A stretch of 48,521 nucleotides of DNA, taken from positions 1 through 48,521 of the forward strand of contig JAGXSG010000030.1 in NCBI GenBank assembly GCA_018333995.1, given 5' to 3'. The position numbers and the translations under genes were made by a program. This document shows positions 45,398 through 48,521 of the stretch, in pieces; the stretch's first letter is position 1; each line of letters begins with the position of its first letter. The notes below the pieces were generated by a model. That model was not told the DNA's origin, ran no database searches, and was given only the letters and a program-made list of their open reading frames with translations. The stretch is from Clostridiales bacterium. Lineage in GTDB: Bacteria > Actinomycetota > Coriobacteriia > Anaerosomatales > SLCP01.

Positions 45398-46627
45398 ATG
45401 TCGTTCGAACCGCTCGGCTTAGAGCCGCGCCTTCTTGCCGCCGTGACTCGCATGGGGTACACGGTGCCCACGCCCATTCAGTCCCAGGCGATTCCGCACG
45501 TTCTTGCCGGGCGTGATGTAGTCGGCGTCGCTCAAACAGGGACCGGAAAGACCGCCGCTTTCGTGCTGCCGATGTTGCAGCGCACGCCCGTGAAGCGAGG
45601 CGTGCGCGCGCTCGTGGTAACACCTACCCGTGAGCTCGCTTCTCAGATCGCGGACGTGACACGTACGGTTGCACGCACGACAGGGCACCGGACGGCGGTC
45701 GTATTTGGCGGTGTGGGGATCCAGGCCCAGGTATCTACGTTGCGTCGAGGAGTCGACGTCGTCATCGCGTGCCCAGGCCGGTTGCTCGACTTGCACTCTC
45801 GCAGAGCTGTCGATCTGTCTGGCGTCGAGATCGTGGTTCTCGATGAGGCGGATCGCATGCTCGACATGGGATTCTGGCCCGATGTACGGCGCATCCTCGC
45901 ACTGCTTCCGGCGCGCCGTCAGAACCTGCTCTTTAGCGCGACGATGGCCGCCGAGGTAGTCAAGGTTGTCGATTCGGTGCTTACCGACCCGGTACGCGTC
46001 GAGGTGGCTCCGCCGAGCACCCCGGTCGAGCGGATCGGGCAATCGGTGTATCCCGTGTGCGGGACGCAGAAGACCGATCTGCTCGTTGAATTGCTCGCCG
46101 CTGAGCGCGATCGCACACGCACGCTCGTCTTCACCCGCACGAAGCACCGGGCTGACCGTCTGAGCAGACAACTGATCCGCCGTGGAATCATGAGCGAGGC
46201 GATTCACGGTGACCGCTCGCAGGGGCAGCGCGAACGCGCCCTCGAGGCGTTCCGTTCGGGGCGCTCGAAGGTGCTCGTCGCAACGGATGTCGTCTCCCGC
46301 GGCATCGATATCGATGGCATCGGCCGGGTCATCAATTACGACATGCCCAACACCACGGAAGACTACATTCACCGCATCGGCCGTACCGCGCGCGCGGGGG
46401 CGAGCGGTTTGGCTGTGAGCTTCCTTGCCGCCGAGGAACATGACACGTTGCTCGCGATCGAGCGGCACCTCGATACCGTGCTTGCGTGTGAGGATCTTGC
46501 GGGATTCGAGTACAAGGAGCGAACGCTTCCCGATCCGCGCAGGCATGAGGCCCGCGCCGTGGCGCACAGTGGCCGCAGCGGTCGCCGGGGCGGCAAGGGA
46601 CGTGCGGGGAGGCGCGGCGGCCGGTAG
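45398..46627 (+). CDS. rhlE: DEAD-box RNA helicase (RhlE-like)
   Basis: 409 residues from ATG 45398, nine bases after AAGGAG. Motifs in order: Q motif VPTPIQSQAIP, Walker A AQTGTGKTAAF, PTRELASQ, DEADRMLDMGF, SAT, FTRTKHRADRL, ATDVVSRGIDIDGIG and YIHRIGRTARAG. The tail is basic and Gly/Arg-rich (RSGRRGGKGRAGRRGGR), useful for RNA binding. It unwinds RNA duplexes in ribosome assembly or mRNA decay, often cold-induced. A TACACT at 45264-45269 may be its -10, which would give a leader of about 120 nt. Confidence 0.96.
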   Translation: MSFEPLGLEPRLLAAVTRMGYTVPTPIQSQAIPHVLAGRDVVGVAQTGTGKTAAFVLPMLQRTPVKRGVRALVVTPTRELASQIADVTRTVARTTGHRTAVVFGGVGIQAQVSTLRRGVDVVIACPGRLLDLHSRRAVDLSGVEIVVLDEADRMLDMGFWPDVRRILALLPARRQNLLFSATMAAEVVKVVDSVLTDPVRVEVAPPSTPVERIGQSVYPVCGTQKTDLLVELLAAERDRTRTLVFTRTKHRADRLSRQLIRRGIMSEAIHGDRSQGQRERALEAFRSGRSKVLVATDVVSRGIDIDGIGRVINYDMPNTTEDYIHRIGRTARAGASGLAVSFLAAEEHDTLLAIERHLDTVLACEDLAGFEYKERTLPDPRRHEARAVAHSGRSGRRGGKGRAGRRGGR

Positions 46628-46643
46628 TCTCGGCGAGACCGGC
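46621..46643. terminator. Possible bidirectional hairpin between convergent genes
   Basis: GTCTC-GGC-GAGAC with flanking CCG/CGG and a small bulge, starting inside the rhlE stop region. There is no T-tract. It separates two convergent genes, which fits a shared terminator. Confidence 0.25.
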
Positions 46644-46685
46644 TCAGAATCAGCCGCGCAGTCCAGACGTACCTATCGTGCGGGC

Positions 46686-48521
46686 TTACTCCCCGTCAGC
46701 CGCGATCCCATCGAGCTTGAAGATGAAGCGCACGTCGCCTGTCGCGCCGTCCGGCTTGCCGAGGAACGTGTCGTACGCCTCCGCCGCTTCTTCCATCCGT
46801 GAGACGACCACCTCCCCAAGGTTCGACTCGTCGATCCCTTCTCCGAGTTTGGTGGAGATTTCGCTCAGCGCAAGCGTGGTGGTCGAGACGCCAGGGACCT
46901 TGGCGCCCGCAAGCGTGCCTCCGTCACGCACCGCGAGGAGTGCGTCGCGGAGCTGGCCGAGCATTCCGGGCAGCTCTTCGAGCGGCTCAAGCGCGTCCGC
47001 TGCCAGCACTATCCCGGAGCTTACGCCCTCGAGACCGCGCGCTGCGTCTGCCAGGCCGTCGCGGCTTGCCGTCAGGCCGGGCATGCGCTGCCCACCGGGC
47101 ACGGGGCCTCCATCGCGCAGAGTCTCAAGCGCGACCGCAAGTGAGTTGAACTGACCCGGCAACGCGATAAGCGGAGCGGTGCCCGCAGCGAGCGCGTCGA
47201 GCGAGTCAGCGATCCGGGTGAGGCTTGAGGAAAGCTCAGTGAGCGCGCTACGGGTTCCAGTCAGGCCAAGCGGCATGCCCATCGCGTCGTCGCCGTCGCG
47301 CAACGCGGTGAGCATCTGCGACTGTGCGGATAGCCCGGTTGCTATCTCGACCGCCGCCGCGGTGTGGGTTGTGTCTGCGGACGCGTCGGCGAGCGCCCAC
47401 GCGCTTGTCTCAAGTCCGGCGTTCGATGCGGCGATGGCGTCTAGGTACGCGATTTGCCCGTCGAGGAGTTCTACCATGCCGTCCACGTCCGCCTTCGTCT
47501 CCCGGACATCACCGCCGAGCGCCTTAATCGCGGCGGGAATCTCGGCTATAGGCCGGTGGTCGTGTCCGCGCAGTTGAGCGATGACAGAGTTGAGGTACGC
47601 GATCTGTGCGTCGAGCAGGTTGGCGAGTCCGGAAACGCCGGCGCCAAGATCGCGCGATCCCGCGGCGAGCCGTTCGAAACCAGCCGCCGCGTCTCCGATT
47701 CCGGCATACTGGGCGGGATCGATCCCATCTGCCATACCACCGAGGATGTGGTGATGTCCTTCCGACAGCTGCTTGAGGCCGCCGAGTCCGTCACGCAACT
47801 CGGCAAGTTGATCGGTCACCGAGAAATCGGGTGAACCTGCCATCTTCGGGAACACGGATACGACTATCGGTTCGATTTCGATGTCATCACCGGTCATCTC
47901 GATCACCACGGTGGTTTCGGGCTGCGGGAACGCCATGAATGTGTGGCTCACCGTGGAGCCGGAGACACTTACGATCTCCGCGTCAGCGACGATATCTGTA
48001 AAGCGCGTGCCGTCAACTTCGATCATGACCGGCGCGAGCATTGGCACCCAGTACTCGGCTTGTCCTGAGCGGATGAGGCCGTCGGCACCGGTGTAGGTGA
48101 CTTCTTCTTCCACCCGAAGACGGTTGGTGACCGTCACCTCGATGCGGACCCGTCCGCTCGCGCCCGCAAGATCTCCTGGTGTTGTGCGTCGGCCATCGAG
48201 GTAGTAGACGGCGTCGATCTCGATGGGGAGTTGCTCTTGGGTCGTTGCGCGGTAGAAGAAGTCACGGCGGCTGTTGACGTCGAGGGTCCAGGTGACGCCG
48301 TCTGTGGACACGCGCGGCTCGAGCGAGTCTTCGAGCGCTTCCGGTGACGTGACGGTGCCAGGATCGAAAACCTCCACCGTTCCGTCGCCATCGACGCGCA
48401 ACCAGTCGATCACGACCGTTTCGCGCGGCACCCCACTCGCATCGGCGACGACGTAGACCGTCTCGTCATCGTGGACGGTGAAGCCGGACGGTAACGCTCG
48501 GCCCGTCTCGGCTGAGGCGGG
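46686..48521 (-). CDS. Large extracytoplasmic coiled-coil protein (N-terminus off the right edge)
   Basis: At least 612 codons, open to the window edge in frame; the text PSGFTVHDDETVYVVADASG at the edge shows that the gene goes on. The first third is beta-rich (VSTDGVTWTLDVNSRRDFFY, RIEVTVTNRLRVEEEVTYTG, YWVPMLAPVMIEVDG). The rest is long, alpha-helical and repeated: LLDAQIAYLNSVIAQ and LLDGQIAYLDAIAAS are near copies. It ends GDVRFIFKLDGIAADGE. The layout recalls YhgE/Pip-type proteins with a leading outer domain and coiled coils, but no membrane helix is seen in this part. It may be an envelope or transport-linked protein. Family not firmly recognised. Confidence 0.75.
   Translation of the reverse strand, partial: PASAETGRALPSGFTVHDDETVYVVADASGVPRETVVIDWLRVDGDGTVEVFDPGTVTSPEALEDSLEPRVSTDGVTWTLDVNSRRDFFYRATTQEQLPIEIDAVYYLDGRRTTPGDLAGASGRVRIEVTVTNRLRVEEEVTYTGADGLIRSGQAEYWVPMLAPVMIEVDGTRFTDIVADAEIVSVSGSTVSHTFMAFPQPETTVVIEMTGDDIEIEPIVVSVFPKMAGSPDFSVTDQLAELRDGLGGLKQLSEGHHHILGGMADGIDPAQYAGIGDAAAGFERLAAGSRDLGAGVSGLANLLDAQIAYLNSVIAQLRGHDHRPIAEIPAAIKALGGDVRETKADVDGMVELLDGQIAYLDAIAASNAGLETSAWALADASADTTHTAAAVEIATGLSAQSQMLTALRDGDDAMGMPLGLTGTRSALTELSSSLTRIADSLDALAAGTAPLIALPGQFNSLAVALETLRDGGPVPGGQRMPGLTASRDGLADAARGLEGVSSGIVLAADALEPLEELPGMLGQLRDALLAVRDGGTLAGAKVPGVSTTTLALSEISTKLGEGIDESNLGEVVVSRMEEAAEAYDTFLGKPDGATGDVRFIFKLDGIAADGE

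Noticed and set aside
45419-46567. 382-codon open frame antisense to the DEAD-box helicase
   Set aside because: Composition artefact; no domain-like text, no ribosome site.

Overview
The window is GC-rich, densely coded bacterial DNA with many GTG or TTG starts and ATGA/GTGA gene overlaps. The gene set suggests an anaerobic or microaerobic, H2- and aldehyde-metabolising actinobacterium: a tungsten-type aldehyde ferredoxin oxidoreductase, a group 3b-like cytosolic NiFe hydrogenase, phosphoketolase with acetate kinase, a hexaheme cytochrome with a ferric-reductase-like membrane protein, an RhlE helicase and many lipoproteins. A deep-branching Coriobacteriia-like lineage fits best. This is inference from gene content; no rRNA or other taxonomic marker is present.

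Layout. 1-970: truncated membrane protein (DUF3360-like). 971-1739: no intact gene, but decayed fragments (a DUF3800 remnant, an orphan C-terminus) and two perfect hairpins. 1740-5367 (minus): SCP2-like protein, iron alcohol dehydrogenase and aldehyde ferredoxin oxidoreductase in one overlapping operon. 5497-9128 (minus): ECF sigma factor, anti-sigma factor, ABC ATPase and ABC-2 permease, all overlapping. 9129-9631: a site-specific integration scar (frameshifted tyrosine integrase relic, tRNA-Ser-like 3' end) and a strong hairpin terminator. 9632-14902 (minus): two-component system, then a MacA/MacB-like export system. 15142-16975: DUF1801 protein, secreted nuclease and FKBP lipoprotein. 17063-20930 (minus): hydBGDA-type hydrogenase with a clear promoter and a candidate operator. 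21034-26685: small membrane protein, P-type ATPase co-transcribed with an ABC exporter, and a lipoprotein. 26795-28990: katG behind an AT-rich promoter. 29025-31074 (minus): flavo-heme membrane reductase plus hexaheme cytochrome c. 31167-35714: ackA, xfp and pflX-like radical SAM gene, visibly more GC-rich than the neighbours. 35741-39797: lipoprotein and an ABC exporter with two permeases. 39910-43593: PAS-GGDEF-EAL protein and a membrane histidine kinase. 43830-46627: citrate synthase and RhlE helicase. 46686-48521 (minus): large extracytoplasmic protein running off the right edge.

How the parts may work together. The AOR/ADH module interconverts acids, aldehydes and alcohols using ferredoxin and NAD(P)H. 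The group 3b-like hydrogenase links H2 with NAD(P)H. The membrane reductase and hexaheme cytochrome could pass NAD(P)H electrons across the membrane. Phosphoketolase and acetate kinase give ATP and acetate from sugar phosphates, with acetyl-CoA metabolism entering citrate synthase. KatG is consistent with exposure to oxygen. Four separate ABC export systems, each tied to a different partner (ECF sigma/anti-sigma, two-component system, P-type ATPase, or standing alone), point to a strong need for envelope stress and toxin export functions.

The most unusual observations are: the 3Cys/1Asp-type proximal-cluster motif in the hydrogenase small subunit, together with a large subunit that already ends at the processed C-terminus; the flavo-heme reductase/hexaheme pair; the EAL domain that has lost its catalytic aspartates; and the integrase/tRNA scar.
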